This document shows, in pieces, positions 1 to 6,052 of a DNA stretch of 7,242 nucleotides. The stretch comes from JBKHXU01 sp046565865 (lineage in GTDB: Bacteria > Pseudomonadota > Gammaproteobacteria > Acidiferrobacterales > Sulfurifustaceae): positions 1 through 7,242 of the forward strand of contig JBKHXU010000185.1 in assembly GCA_046565865.1 (NCBI GenBank). The letters are read 5' to 3'. A program made the position numbers and the translations under genes. Each line of letters starts with the position of its first letter. Position 1 is the first letter of the stretch. The notes under the pieces were generated by a model that ran no database searches, was not told where the DNA came from, and was given only the letters and a program-made list of their open reading frames with translations.

Positions 1-823
1 CGATGGTGGCCTTCTTGATGATCGGCCCGATGACCGGCGCCTTCAGGATCAGCCGATCAAATGTGTGCTGCATTTTGATAGAACGTTTGTACGAGTAGCT
101 AAAGAATGCGACCGAACCGATTAGCACGCCAAAAATCAGGTACCAATACTCCTGGAAGATCTTTGACATCGTAACCACGAGTTGCGTCAACGCCGGCAGG
201 TCGGCACCGAAACCCTTGAATAAGTTTTCGAACTGCGGAATCACGAAAACCAACAGCACGGCGGTGATGATGAACGCGACCACGACGACGGCAGCGGGGT
301 AGAACAGCGCCGACTTTATCTTGCCCTTGATCGCCTCGATCTTTTCTTTGTACGTCGCCACCTTGTCGAGAATGCTGTCGAGGATACCCGCTTGTTCGCC
401 GGCGGCGACGAGGTTGCAATAAAGCGCATCGAAGTACAGCGGATGTTTCCCGAGCGCCGCGGTCAGATTGGTGCCCGACTCGATATCGTTTTTGATGCTC
501 AAGATCAGTTCTTGCATGCTCGGATTCTCGTGGCCCTTGCCGACGATATCGAAGGCTTGAGCGATCGGAATACCGGCAACGAGCATGGTCGCCAACTGGC
601 GGGTGAAGATCGCCACGTCCTTCGCCGTGATCTTTTTCTTGGTCTTGAATAGCGCCGCGCGCCGCTTCTGCACCTTAACCGGATTGATGCCCTGGCGGCG
701 CAGCGTGGCGTTGACGAAGGCGACGCTGGCCGACTCCATCTCGCCTTTGACCTTTTTACCTTGCTTGTCGGTGCCTTCCCACGTATAGGCGTCGAGCTTG
801 GATTTTTTCGCGGCGGTGGCCAT
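1..823 (-). CDS. pilC: Type IV pilus inner-membrane platform protein PilC (partial, C-terminus outside window)
   Basis: PilC is the polytopic inner-membrane platform on which the PilB and PilT motor ATPases act during type IV pilus extension and retraction. The ATG is at 823 and the frame stays open to base 1, giving 274 residues of the usual roughly 405. Visible features are a basic N-terminus (about 1-65), then the first T2SSF (GspF-type) cytoplasmic domain at about 68-170 with the family-typical FTRQLATMLVAGIPI (residues 73-87) and AAGEQAG (140-146). A hydrophobic membrane segment follows at about 172-196 and a second at about 226-243. The second T2SSF domain is only beginning at the edge (KAPVIGPIIKKA, 261-272). 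The start lies 3 bp after the pilB stop and has no convincing Shine-Dalgarno sequence, so translation is probably coupled to pilB. A prepilin peptidase gene (pilD) often follows in this order, but it would lie outside the window. The family call is secure. Confidence 0.96.
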   Translation of the reverse strand, partial: MATAAKKSKLDAYTWEGTDKQGKKVKGEMESASVAFVNATLRRQGINPVKVQKRRAALFKTKKKITAKDVAIFTRQLATMLVAGIPIAQAFDIVGKGHENPSMQELILSIKNDIESGTNLTAALGKHPLYFDALYCNLVAAGEQAGILDSILDKVATYKEKIEAIKGKIKSALFYPAAVVVVAFIITAVLLVFVIPQFENLFKGFGADLPALTQLVVTMSKIFQEYWYLIFGVLIGSVAFFSYSYKRSIKMQHTFDRLILKAPVIGPIIKKATI

Positions 824-826
824 GGT

Positions 827-2545
827 TTATTCGTTCGTCACGCTCTCGATCTCTTCTAGACTGGTGATGCCTTCGCGTACTTTGCGCAATCCCGACTCGC
901 GCAGGAACGAGACACCTTCCTTGCGCGCCTGTTTCTCGATATCGAGCTGGTTCCCGCCGCGCATGATGATCTCGCCGATGGCTTCGGTCACGGGCATGAC
1001 TTCGTAAATGCCCACACGTCCTTTATAGCCCTTATTACATTGATCGCAACCGACCGGTCCGTACAGCGTCAGCCCGGGCAGCTCGCTTTCGGCGAACCCG
1101 GCCTTGATCAGGGCGGGTTTGGGGATGTCGATGGGCGCCTTGCAGTTGTTGCACAACCGCCGTCCCAGGCGCTGCGCCACGATCAGGTTCACCGCCGAGG
1201 CGATATTGAATGGGGGTACGCCCATGTTGACCATGCGCGTGAGGGTCGACGGCGCATCATTCGTGTGCAAGGTCGATAACACCATATGCCCCGTCTGCGC
1301 CGCCTTGATGGCGATTTCCGCGGTTTCAAGGTCGCGGATTTCACCGACCATGATGATGTCCGGATCCTGGCGCAAAAACGCGCGCAGCGCAGAGGCGAAC
1401 GTTAATCCCGCCTTTTCGTTGATGTTCACCTGGTTGATGCCGCTCAGGTTGATTTCCACCGGGTCTTCCGCGGTCGAGATGTTGTTGTCCGGCTGGTTCA
1501 ACAGATTTAGCGCGGTGTAGAGGGTCACCGTTTTGCCGCTACCGGTCGGACCGGTGACCAATACCATGCCGTACGGGCGATGGATCGCTTCCAGGAAATG
1601 TTTCTTTTGCTCCTCCTCGAAGCCCAGCTTTTCGACGCCCAGCGTCGCCGAGGCTGGATCGAGAATACGCATCACCACTTTCTCGCCCCATAGGGTTGGC
1701 AATGTGCTGACGCGAAAGTCGATCGCGCGATTCTTCGAGATGCGCATTTTGAGGCGGCCGTCCTGCGGTACACGGCGCTCGGCGATGTCGAGCCGGGACA
1801 AGATTTTTACGCGTGCACAAATACGACTCGCGAGCGCGAGCGGCGGGTTCGCCACCTCCTGCAACACGCCGTCCTGACGGTAGCGCACGCGATAAGTTTT
1901 TTCGTACGGCTCGATGTGAATATCCGAGGCGCCCCTGTTGATTGCGTCGATCAATACCTTGTTCACGAACTTGACGATCGGTGCGTCGTTGACGCCTTCC
2001 TCGCCCGCCGCTGCCGCGCTGTCTTCATCCTCGCCGGCGATGATTTCGAGATTTTCCAGGCCATCGTCGGCCGAGATGTCCGCGAGCGTGGTGTCGTTGG
2101 CATCGAGGCATTTGTCGAGCACGACGCCGAGCTTGTCCTCCTCGACCAATATGGGCTCGGTCCCGAGGCCGGTGTGGAATTTGATCTCGTCGAGCGCTTG
2201 CAGGTTGGTCGGGTCGCTGAGCGCCACGTAGAGGCGCGTGCCCCGTTTGTACAGCGGCAGTACGCGATGGCGCCGCAAGATCTTTTCGCTGACTAACTTG
2301 ACCGGCGCCGCTTCGACGTCGAGCGAGTTGATGTCGAAAAGCGGCACCCCGAACTCTTCCGACGCGACACGGGCGACCGTGGCGGCGTCGAGCTTCTTGC
2401 TCTCAACAAGCCGGGTGACGAACGTGGCTTTGGCGCTCAGCGCTTCGGACTGGATGCGCTCGGCGTCGCTCGCGGTCAGCAAGTTGTCGCGCACGAGGCG
2501 CAGGGCGAGGCCGCTTAAGTTGGTGGTAGGATTGACTGTCGCCAT
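827..2545 (-). CDS. pilB: Type IV pilus extension ATPase PilB
   Basis: PilB is the cytoplasmic hexameric ATPase that drives pilin polymerisation by acting on PilC. The protein has 572 residues, the normal family length. The N-terminal T2SSE_N/MshEN-like domain spans about 10-145, followed by an acidic linker (about 157-186). The first half of the motor core contains ASDIHIEPYE (206-215). The catalytic domain has Walker A GPTGSGKT (332-339), an Asp-box STAEDPVE (357-364), Walker B DIIMVGEIRD (396-405) and the His box TGHMVLSTLHTND (418-430). A tetracysteine zinc site, C465/C468 and C500/C503, is typical of PilB and GspE and is absent from PilT retraction ATPases, which rules out PilT. The ATG at 2545 is the only start after an in-frame upstream TGA, and LSGLALRLVRDNLL right after it matches the family N-terminus. 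pilC follows after 3 bp. Nothing looks broken. Confidence 0.97.
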   Translation of the reverse strand: MATVNPTTNLSGLALRLVRDNLLTASDAERIQSEALSAKATFVTRLVESKKLDAATVARVASEEFGVPLFDINSLDVEAAPVKLVSEKILRRHRVLPLYKRGTRLYVALSDPTNLQALDEIKFHTGLGTEPILVEEDKLGVVLDKCLDANDTTLADISADDGLENLEIIAGEDEDSAAAAGEEGVNDAPIVKFVNKVLIDAINRGASDIHIEPYEKTYRVRYRQDGVLQEVANPPLALASRICARVKILSRLDIAERRVPQDGRLKMRISKNRAIDFRVSTLPTLWGEKVVMRILDPASATLGVEKLGFEEEQKKHFLEAIHRPYGMVLVTGPTGSGKTVTLYTALNLLNQPDNNISTAEDPVEINLSGINQVNINEKAGLTFASALRAFLRQDPDIIMVGEIRDLETAEIAIKAAQTGHMVLSTLHTNDAPSTLTRMVNMGVPPFNIASAVNLIVAQRLGRRLCNNCKAPIDIPKPALIKAGFAESELPGLTLYGPVGCDQCNKGYKGRVGIYEVMPVTEAIGEIIMRGGNQLDIEKQARKEGVSFLRESGLRKVREGITSLEEIESVTNE

Positions 2546-2568
2546 CGGTAAATGTCTTTGCGGCCTGA

Positions 2569-2574
2569 CTCCTC
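2569..2574 (-). promoter_or_regulatory. Displaced Shine-Dalgarno-like GAGGAG in the pilB leader
   Basis: Read on the minus strand, the pilB leader contains GAGGAG, but it ends 23 nt before the ATG, too far for ordinary initiation. Nearer the start there is only a weak AAAGACA stretch. No in-frame alternative start sits between this motif and the ATG, because a TGA stop lies directly upstream. pilB may therefore be weakly initiated, or RNA folding may bring the purine tract close. I could not find a convincing sigma-70 or sigma-54 promoter for pilB in 2546-2720, so none is annotated. Confidence 0.35.
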
Positions 2575-2721
2575 AATACTAGTGCAGCGGCCTCAACCCG
2601 CAAATCAAAAGTCGGCCGACGGCACCGGCTCGCGGCACGATTGGCAGGTGGGCTCAGGGCTATACGGGGTGTCTACCCAAGCATAGCCGTTGCCTCGGCA
2701 CTCGCCGTTTACGGATTGCCG

Positions 2722-2751
2722 TTGACAGGGCGAAAACCGTGCATTTAGAAT
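2722..2751 (+). promoter_or_regulatory. Sigma-70-type promoter of the rubrerythrin cassette
   Basis: A perfect -35 hexamer TTGACA (2722-2727) is followed after 18 bp by TAGAAT (2746-2751), five of six matches to the consensus -10. Transcription would start near 2758, leaving an untranslated leader of about 50 nt before the ATG at 2810. The -10 lies entirely within the palindrome at 2743-2761, so a protein bound there would block RNA polymerase. A strong core promoter with an overlapping operator is the usual layout of a repressible stress gene. The promoter is inferred from sequence only. Confidence 0.75.
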
Positions 2752-2761
2752 CGTTCTAAAT
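2743..2761. promoter_or_regulatory. Perfect palindromic operator, Fur-superfamily (Irr/PerR-like) type
   Basis: The arms ATTTAGAA and TTCTAAAT are exact reverse complements around a TCG centre. This AT-rich palindrome stands out in GC-rich surroundings. Its core, TTTAGAA-N3-TTCTAAA, equals the Irr-box (iron control element) consensus of alphaproteobacteria as I remember it, and it has the 7-1-7 geometry shared by Fur and PerR boxes. It covers the -10 box of the rubrerythrin promoter, implying repression by an iron- or peroxide-sensing Fur-family protein. The regulator gene is not in the window. The palindrome is seen directly; the regulator family is an inference. A member of another palindrome-binding family remains possible. 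Confidence 0.7.
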
Positions 2762-2797
2762 CGAGCCCTTTTCGATTTCCCAGTGCAACCTTCTGAC

Positions 2798-2802
2798 GAG
2801 GA
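2798..2802 (+). promoter_or_regulatory. Ribosome binding site deciding the rubrerythrin start
   Basis: GAGGA lies 7 nt before the ATG at 2810. This fixes the start there, not at the in-frame GTG at 2783, which would add nine residues absent from the family and has no such site. Confidence 0.8.
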
Positions 2803-2809
2803 CAAAACG

Positions 2810-3232
2810 ATGAAACAGCTAAAAGGAAGCAAGACCGAGGAGAATCTCAAATACGCGTTTGCCGGAGAATCGCAGGCGAATCGCCGCTATCTCTACTTCG
2901 CCGCCAAAGCTGATGTCGAGGGCTACAACGACGTCTCCGCCGTGTTCCGCTCGACCGCAGAGGGTGAAACCGGCCACGCGCACGGACACCTGGAATACCT
3001 TGAATCCTGCGGCGACCCAGCCACCGGCCTGCCGATCGGCGCTACCGCGAACAACCTAAAGGCCGCGATCGCCGGTGAGACGCACGAGTACACCGATATG
3101 TACCCCGGCATGGCGAAGACCGCGCGCGACGAAGGTTTTGCCGAGGTGGCGGACTGGTTCGAGACGCTGGCCAAGGCCGAGCGCTCGCACGCCAATCGCT
3201 TCCAGAAGGCGCTCGATACGCTCGGTAAGTGA
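2810..3232 (+). CDS. Short rubrerythrin (diiron ferritin-like protein without rubredoxin domain)
   Basis: Rubrerythrins are cytoplasmic diiron proteins that reduce hydrogen peroxide to water. This 140-residue protein is the four-helix ferritin-like domain alone. The expected diiron ligand pattern is complete: E20, E53 with H56 (EGETGH), E90 and E93 (GETHEY), and E124 with H127 (ERSH). Classical rubrerythrins of about 190 residues end in a rubredoxin domain with two CxxC pairs that delivers electrons. Here there is only one cysteine (C67) and the protein stops after the last helix, as in sulerythrin-type proteins. An external electron donor is therefore needed, and the Fe-S oxidoreductase encoded next is the obvious candidate. 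It is the first gene after the palindrome-controlled promoter, and its stop codon overlaps a small inverted repeat. The start is set by GAGGA at 2798. The gene is intact, and the family call is firm. The peroxidase role follows from the family, not from this sequence. Confidence 0.95.
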   Translation: MKQLKGSKTEENLKYAFAGESQANRRYLYFAAKADVEGYNDVSAVFRSTAEGETGHAHGHLEYLESCGDPATGLPIGATANNLKAAIAGETHEYTDMYPGMAKTARDEGFAEVADWFETLAKAERSHANRFQKALDTLGK

Positions 3233-3245
3233 CAGCGTCGCTGTC
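3231..3245 (+). repeat. Small perfect inverted repeat at the rubrerythrin stop codon
   Basis: GACAGCG (3231-3237) and CGCTGTC (3239-3245) are perfect reverse complements around one T, and in RNA they would form a 6-bp stem with a 3-nt loop. It begins inside the TGA stop codon of the rubrerythrin gene. No T-run follows, so it is not a classical terminator. It could protect the 3' end of the first cistron or be part of the adjacent repeat element. Confidence 0.5.
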
Positions 3246-3310
3246 ATCCCGAGCGCAAGCGAGGGATCTCCTCCCCGCGGCTGTTGCAATAGGCGGAGGG
3301 GGGATCCCCT
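3244..3310 (+). repeat. Dispersed-repeat-like intergenic element with two alternative hairpins
   Basis: The 114-bp spacer between the rubrerythrin and Fe-S genes begins with TCATCCCGAGCGCAAGCGAG (3244-3263). This resembles the TCATCC(C/T)GAGCG-type intergenic repeat that I recall from many environmental bacterial genomes. Hairpin A pairs ATCCC (3246-3250) with GGGAT (3263-3267), then tandem G-A mismatches, a GC/GC stem and a GCAA tetraloop. Hairpin B pairs 3263-3278 with 3293-3308, 16 positions with two G-U pairs and one mismatch, closed by a 14-nt loop. Both use the same GGGAT, so they exclude each other. No protein-coding potential is evident. It may be only a mobile repeat, or it may reduce expression of the downstream genes. 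Confidence 0.6.
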
Positions 3311-3346
3311 GGTTGGCGCAGCACGATAAACCACGAGCCGAACAAA

Positions 3347-4699
3347 ATGGCTAAGCCCACACCCGACGGTGCCCGCGAGGGTAGTCTCGAGGCGCCGACG
3401 CGCCATGCCATTGATTGGCGTTCGCCCGAGTTCTACGACGAGTCCGCGCTCTTTAAAGAGCTGGAACGCGTTTACGATATTTGTCACGGCTGCCGGCGCT
3501 GCTTCAGCCTGTGCAACGCGTTTCCGACGCTATTCGACCTCATCGACAACTCGCAATCGATGGAGGTGGACGGGGTCGCCAAGAAAGATTATTGGCAGGT
3601 CGTGGATCACTGCTATCTCTGCGACATGTGTTACATGACCAAATGCCCGTACGTGCCGCCGCATCCTTGGAACGTCGACTTCCCGCATCTGATGCTGCGG
3701 GCCAAGGCGGTCCGATTCAAACAGGGCCAGATCAGTGCGCGCGATAAGTTCCTGACCAACACCGACACCGTCGGCCGGTTCGCCGGTATTCCGATCGTGG
3801 TAAATGCGGTGAACGCGGCCAACAAGAGCAAGCCGGCGCGCCGGCTCATGGAAAAAGTCATGCGCGTACACCCGGACGCGCTCTTACCCGAGTATCACAG
3901 TCGTACGCTGCGCAAGCGCGAGCGGTCGCGGTACCAAACGAACGGTTCCGCGGCGGTGGCGTCGGGCGGCACCAACGGCCGGGTCGTGCTGTATGCCACC
4001 TGCTATGGCAATTACAACGAGCCTCATCTCGGGCTCGACCTCATCGCTATCTTCGAGCACAACGGCATCCCGGTGCGCCTCGCGGAGCGCGAGCAGTGCT
4101 GCGGCATGCCGAAGCTTGAGCTTGGCGATTTCGACAGCGTCGCGCGCGCCAAAGACGCGAATATCCCGGTGCTGGCGCGGTTGGTCGACGAAGGCTGGGA
4201 CATCGTCGCGCCGGTGCCGTCGTGCGTGCTCATGTACAAACAGGAACTGCCGTTGATGTTCCCGGACGACCCCGACGTCGCCAAGGTGCGCGACGCGATC
4301 TACGACCCGTTCGAGTACCTCATGCGGCGGCACAAAGAGGGCAAGCTTCGGACCGATTTCAAAAATCGGCTGGGCAAGGTTTCGTATCACGTGGCCTGTC
4401 ATTTGCGGGTGCAGAATCTCGGGCACAAGACGCGCGAGGTGCTGGAACTGGTGCCGGGCACCGAGGTTGAACCGATCGAGCGCTGCTCCGGCCACGACGG
4501 CAGCTACGCGGTGAAAAGCGAGTTCCACGAGATTTCGATGAAGATCTGCCGCCCGGTGGTGAGCCGCGTGGAGGCCGCCAACGCCGACCACTATTCGAGC
4601 GACTGTCCGATGGCCGGCCACCAGATTGAAAACGGTTTGAAAAACGGCAAGTCGCCGACGCACCCGCTGACGCTGCTGCGCCAGGCATACGGTATCTAG
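3347..4699 (+). CDS. GlpC-type Fe-S oxidoreductase (two 4Fe-4S clusters plus CCG domains)
   Basis: This 450-residue cytoplasmic electron carrier belongs to the GlpC/GlcF/HdrD-like family. Two ferredoxin-type [4Fe-4S] sites lie at the N-terminus: C46, C49, C52, C56 and C89, C92, C95, C100 (the last followed by proline). Two cysteine-rich CCG domains follow. The first has C219, C251-C252-G and C293; the second has C351, C380 in CSGHDG, and C420. The second thus lacks the double cysteine, so at most one full CCG-type site is expected. There is no flavin domain and no membrane segment. True GlpC works with GlpA and GlpB in glycerol-3-phosphate oxidation, but neither is present here, so glpC would be a misleading symbol. 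Position between a rubrerythrin lacking its electron-transfer domain and a DUF3501 gene suggests electron delivery to that rubrerythrin (inference). The ATG at 3347 has only a weak ribosome binding site. The next gene starts 14 bp after the stop. Confidence 0.92.
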   Translation: MAKPTPDGAREGSLEAPTRHAIDWRSPEFYDESALFKELERVYDICHGCRRCFSLCNAFPTLFDLIDNSQSMEVDGVAKKDYWQVVDHCYLCDMCYMTKCPYVPPHPWNVDFPHLMLRAKAVRFKQGQISARDKFLTNTDTVGRFAGIPIVVNAVNAANKSKPARRLMEKVMRVHPDALLPEYHSRTLRKRERSRYQTNGSAAVASGGTNGRVVLYATCYGNYNEPHLGLDLIAIFEHNGIPVRLAEREQCCGMPKLELGDFDSVARAKDANIPVLARLVDEGWDIVAPVPSCVLMYKQELPLMFPDDPDVAKVRDAIYDPFEYLMRRHKEGKLRTDFKNRLGKVSYHVACHLRVQNLGHKTREVLELVPGTEVEPIERCSGHDGSYAVKSEFHEISMKICRPVVSRVEAANADHYSSDCPMAGHQIENGLKNGKSPTHPLTLLRQAYGI

Positions 4700-4713
4700 C
4701 CGGAGAACACACC

Positions 4714-5319
4714 ATGCAGACGCAGGAAACCGCCATGAACAAACTGACGCCGAGCGATCTCTTCCCGCTGGAGCAATACGCGCGCATGCGCAACGATTTC
4801 CGGCAGAAGGTGATGGCGCACAAGAAAGATCGGCAGGTGCAGATCGGCCCAAATGCGGCGCTGTACTTCGAGGATCGGTTAACCATGCAGTACCAGGTGC
4901 AGGAGATGCTGCGTATTGAGCGCATCTTCGAACCCGAAGGCATCGCCGAGGAACTCGAGGCCTACAATCCGTTGATCCCGGACGGCAGCAACTGGAAGGC
5001 GACGTTCATGATCGAGTATCCCGACATCGAGGAGCGCCGCGCGGCACTGATGCGTCTCAAGGGCATCGAGGATCGGGTATGGGTGCAGGTCGCCGGTCAC
5101 GAGCGCGTATTTGCCATTGCCGATGAGGATTTGGAGCGCGCCGACGAGACTAAGACCGCATCGGTTCATTTCCTGCGTTTCGAATTGACGCCGGCCATGG
5201 CGCGCGCGGTGCGCAAGGGCGCCGCGGTCGCCATCGGCATCGATCATCCGGCGTATCGCTACGCCGTCGACCCCATCCCCCGCGCCACGCGCGATTCGCT
5301 CGCCAACGACCTGCGCTGA
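4714..5319 (+). CDS. DUF3501 family protein (unknown function)
   Basis: This is a soluble protein of 201 residues, with no signal peptide, membrane segment or cysteine motif, and no known function. It is recognised by the conserved N-terminal wording LFPLEQYARMRNDFR (residues 16-30), then HKKDRQVQIGPNAALYFEDR (36-55) and MQYQVQEMLRIERIFE (58-73), which I associate with DUF3501. The middle is acidic and the C-terminal third resembles a compact beta-rich domain. Two starts are possible: ATG 4714 with GGAGA seven nt upstream, or ATG 4735 with AGGA also seven nt upstream. The second gives 194 residues beginning MNKLT, nearer to the family N-terminus, while the first has the slightly better site. 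DUF3501 genes are often found beside CCG Fe-S oxidoreductases and rubrerythrins, as here, so a role in the same redox process is likely, but the reaction is unknown. It is the last gene of the cassette. Confidence 0.88.
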   Translation: MQTQETAMNKLTPSDLFPLEQYARMRNDFRQKVMAHKKDRQVQIGPNAALYFEDRLTMQYQVQEMLRIERIFEPEGIAEELEAYNPLIPDGSNWKATFMIEYPDIEERRAALMRLKGIEDRVWVQVAGHERVFAIADEDLERADETKTASVHFLRFELTPAMARAVRKGAAVAIGIDHPAYRYAVDPIPRATRDSLANDLR

Positions 5320-5321
5320 CA

Positions 5322-5376
5322 CGACGGTCGCGACGACAGACCGTCGCGGCCGTTCCCGGTCGTCACCAACGGCCGC
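5322..5376 (+). terminator. Tandem GC-rich hairpins at the end of the DUF3501 cassette (possible terminator)
   Basis: Two perfect inverted repeats lie just after the DUF3501 stop. CGACGGTC (5322-5329) pairs with GACCGTCG (5339-5346) over a 9-nt loop. GCGGCCGTT (5346-5354) pairs with AACGGCCGC (5368-5376) over a 13-nt loop. Neither is followed by a T-tract, so standard intrinsic termination is not supported. They could stop transcription with Rho, or shield the 3' end of the message. The first hairpin also has a competing fold, GCGACG (5330-5335) with CGTCGC (5342-5347). Confidence 0.45.
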
Positions 5377-5388
5377 ATTCCTCCGCCG

Positions 5389-5442
5389 CGCGGCTCGAAG
5401 CAGTAGCAGGGCTGCGGTGTACTGCGCGCGCCGCGAGCCGCG
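5389..5442 (+). repeat. Nested inverted repeat upstream of the CNP1-like gene
   Basis: An outer 9-bp perfect stem, CGCGGCTCG (5389-5397) with CGAGCCGCG (5434-5442), encloses a second, GCAGTA (5400-5405) with TACTGC (5420-5425), and inside that GCAG (5406-5409) faces CTGC (5412-5415). Together they form a long irregular hairpin with an asymmetric internal loop of 2 against 8 nt. The 5320-5493 spacer has no protein-coding gene and no recognisable promoter. The fold could be a 5' leader structure for the next gene, a small RNA, or a by-product of high GC content. Confidence 0.4.
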
Positions 5443-5514
5443 GCACCCGCCGCGCAGCGCAAGCACGATCGCGGCCGTTTCGTTCCACCACCAATGAGTT
5501 TCGGCTGCGAGTCG

Positions 5515-6039
5515 ATGAACCAACGCCGGTCCCGTTTTATTGCCGTGTGGCCGTCCCTAATGCTGTACGCGGCGGCCGCCGTCGGCGCCGACTACGATCC
5601 TCAGTTCGATCCGACCGCGGTCGAAAAATGGCGCGAGAGCGAGATAACGCTGCCGGCCTATCCCGACGATGCCGATTTGATCGGCGTGCCGCTGTCGGCC
5701 AGCGATACCTTCAAGTTGTACATCGATCGCAAATCGTTGTCGCGCGGGACCGACCGCGTGGTCCGGTTGACCGCGGTCCTCGAATCGCCGAGCGGCGCCC
5801 GCAACGTGTTCTACGACGGCATACGCTGCGATACGCGCGAATACAAAACCTACGCCCTCGGCACGCGCGAGCGCCAGTGGCGCGCGCTCGCGGCGGCGCC
5901 GTGGCAGTTCATCGCGGCGCAAGAGCGCAACGGCTTCCGTTATCAGCTTTATAAAGATTACGTGTGCGATACCACCAATACCGCGCGCGCTCCGGCCGAC
6001 GTGTTACGCGCCGTGACGGACGTGTCGCACGGCAACTAA
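5515..6039 (+). CDS. CNP1-like family exported protein
   Basis: This is a small predicted periplasmic protein of 174 residues with unknown function. It has a typical signal peptide: a basic MNQRRSR start, a hydrophobic stretch (about 8-22) and a likely signal peptidase I site after A25 (VGA before DYD). The mature part shows the CNP1-like wording RLTAVLESPSGARNVFYDGI (84-103), then RCDTREYK (104-111), and a late YKDYVCD (146-152). The only two cysteines, C105 and C151, could form a disulfide in the periplasm. No lipobox or membrane anchor is seen. An ATG at 5494 in the same frame would add seven residues ahead of the signal peptide; the start at 5515 is preferred because the basic n-region begins there, though neither has a strong ribosome binding site. 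parE starts 13 bp downstream, so the two may share a transcript without being functionally related. The family call is by remembered motif. Confidence 0.8.
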   Translation: MNQRRSRFIAVWPSLMLYAAAAVGADYDPQFDPTAVEKWRESEITLPAYPDDADLIGVPLSASDTFKLYIDRKSLSRGTDRVVRLTAVLESPSGARNVFYDGIRCDTREYKTYALGTRERQWRALAAAPWQFIAAQERNGFRYQLYKDYVCDTTNTARAPADVLRAVTDVSHGN

Positions 6040-6052
6040 GCAACGACGCAGC

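Noticed and set aside
2434..2545. PilB N-terminus as a c-di-GMP-binding MshEN site
   Set aside because: The spacing resembles the MshEN repeat, but the key arginine and glycines of the RLG...G pattern are replaced (G12, A14, N21), so binding is not supported by the sequence.
2783..2809. Longer rubrerythrin starting at GTG 2783
   Set aside because: The extra nine residues are not typical of the family, and GAGGA is placed correctly for the ATG at 2810, not for the GTG.
3231..3310. Intrinsic terminator after the rubrerythrin gene
   Set aside because: The hairpins are strong but no T-tract follows any of them, so they are annotated as repeats and not as a terminator.
3056..3487. Minus-strand frame of 143 codons antisense to the rubrerythrin and Fe-S genes
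   Set aside because: It overlaps two well-supported genes and the intergenic repeat, and has no recognisable protein wording. It is a shadow produced by high GC content.
3347..4699. Assigning the Fe-S gene as glpC of anaerobic glycerol-3-phosphate dehydrogenase
   Set aside because: No glpA or glpB is adjacent, and the second CCG motif and the neighbourhood differ, so only the broader family is supported.
3884..4852. Long minus-strand frame of 322 codons across the Fe-S gene
   Set aside because: It is antisense to a clearly conserved cysteine-rich protein, and its composition is rich in Arg, Ala and His with low complexity, as expected of a GC-rich shadow frame.
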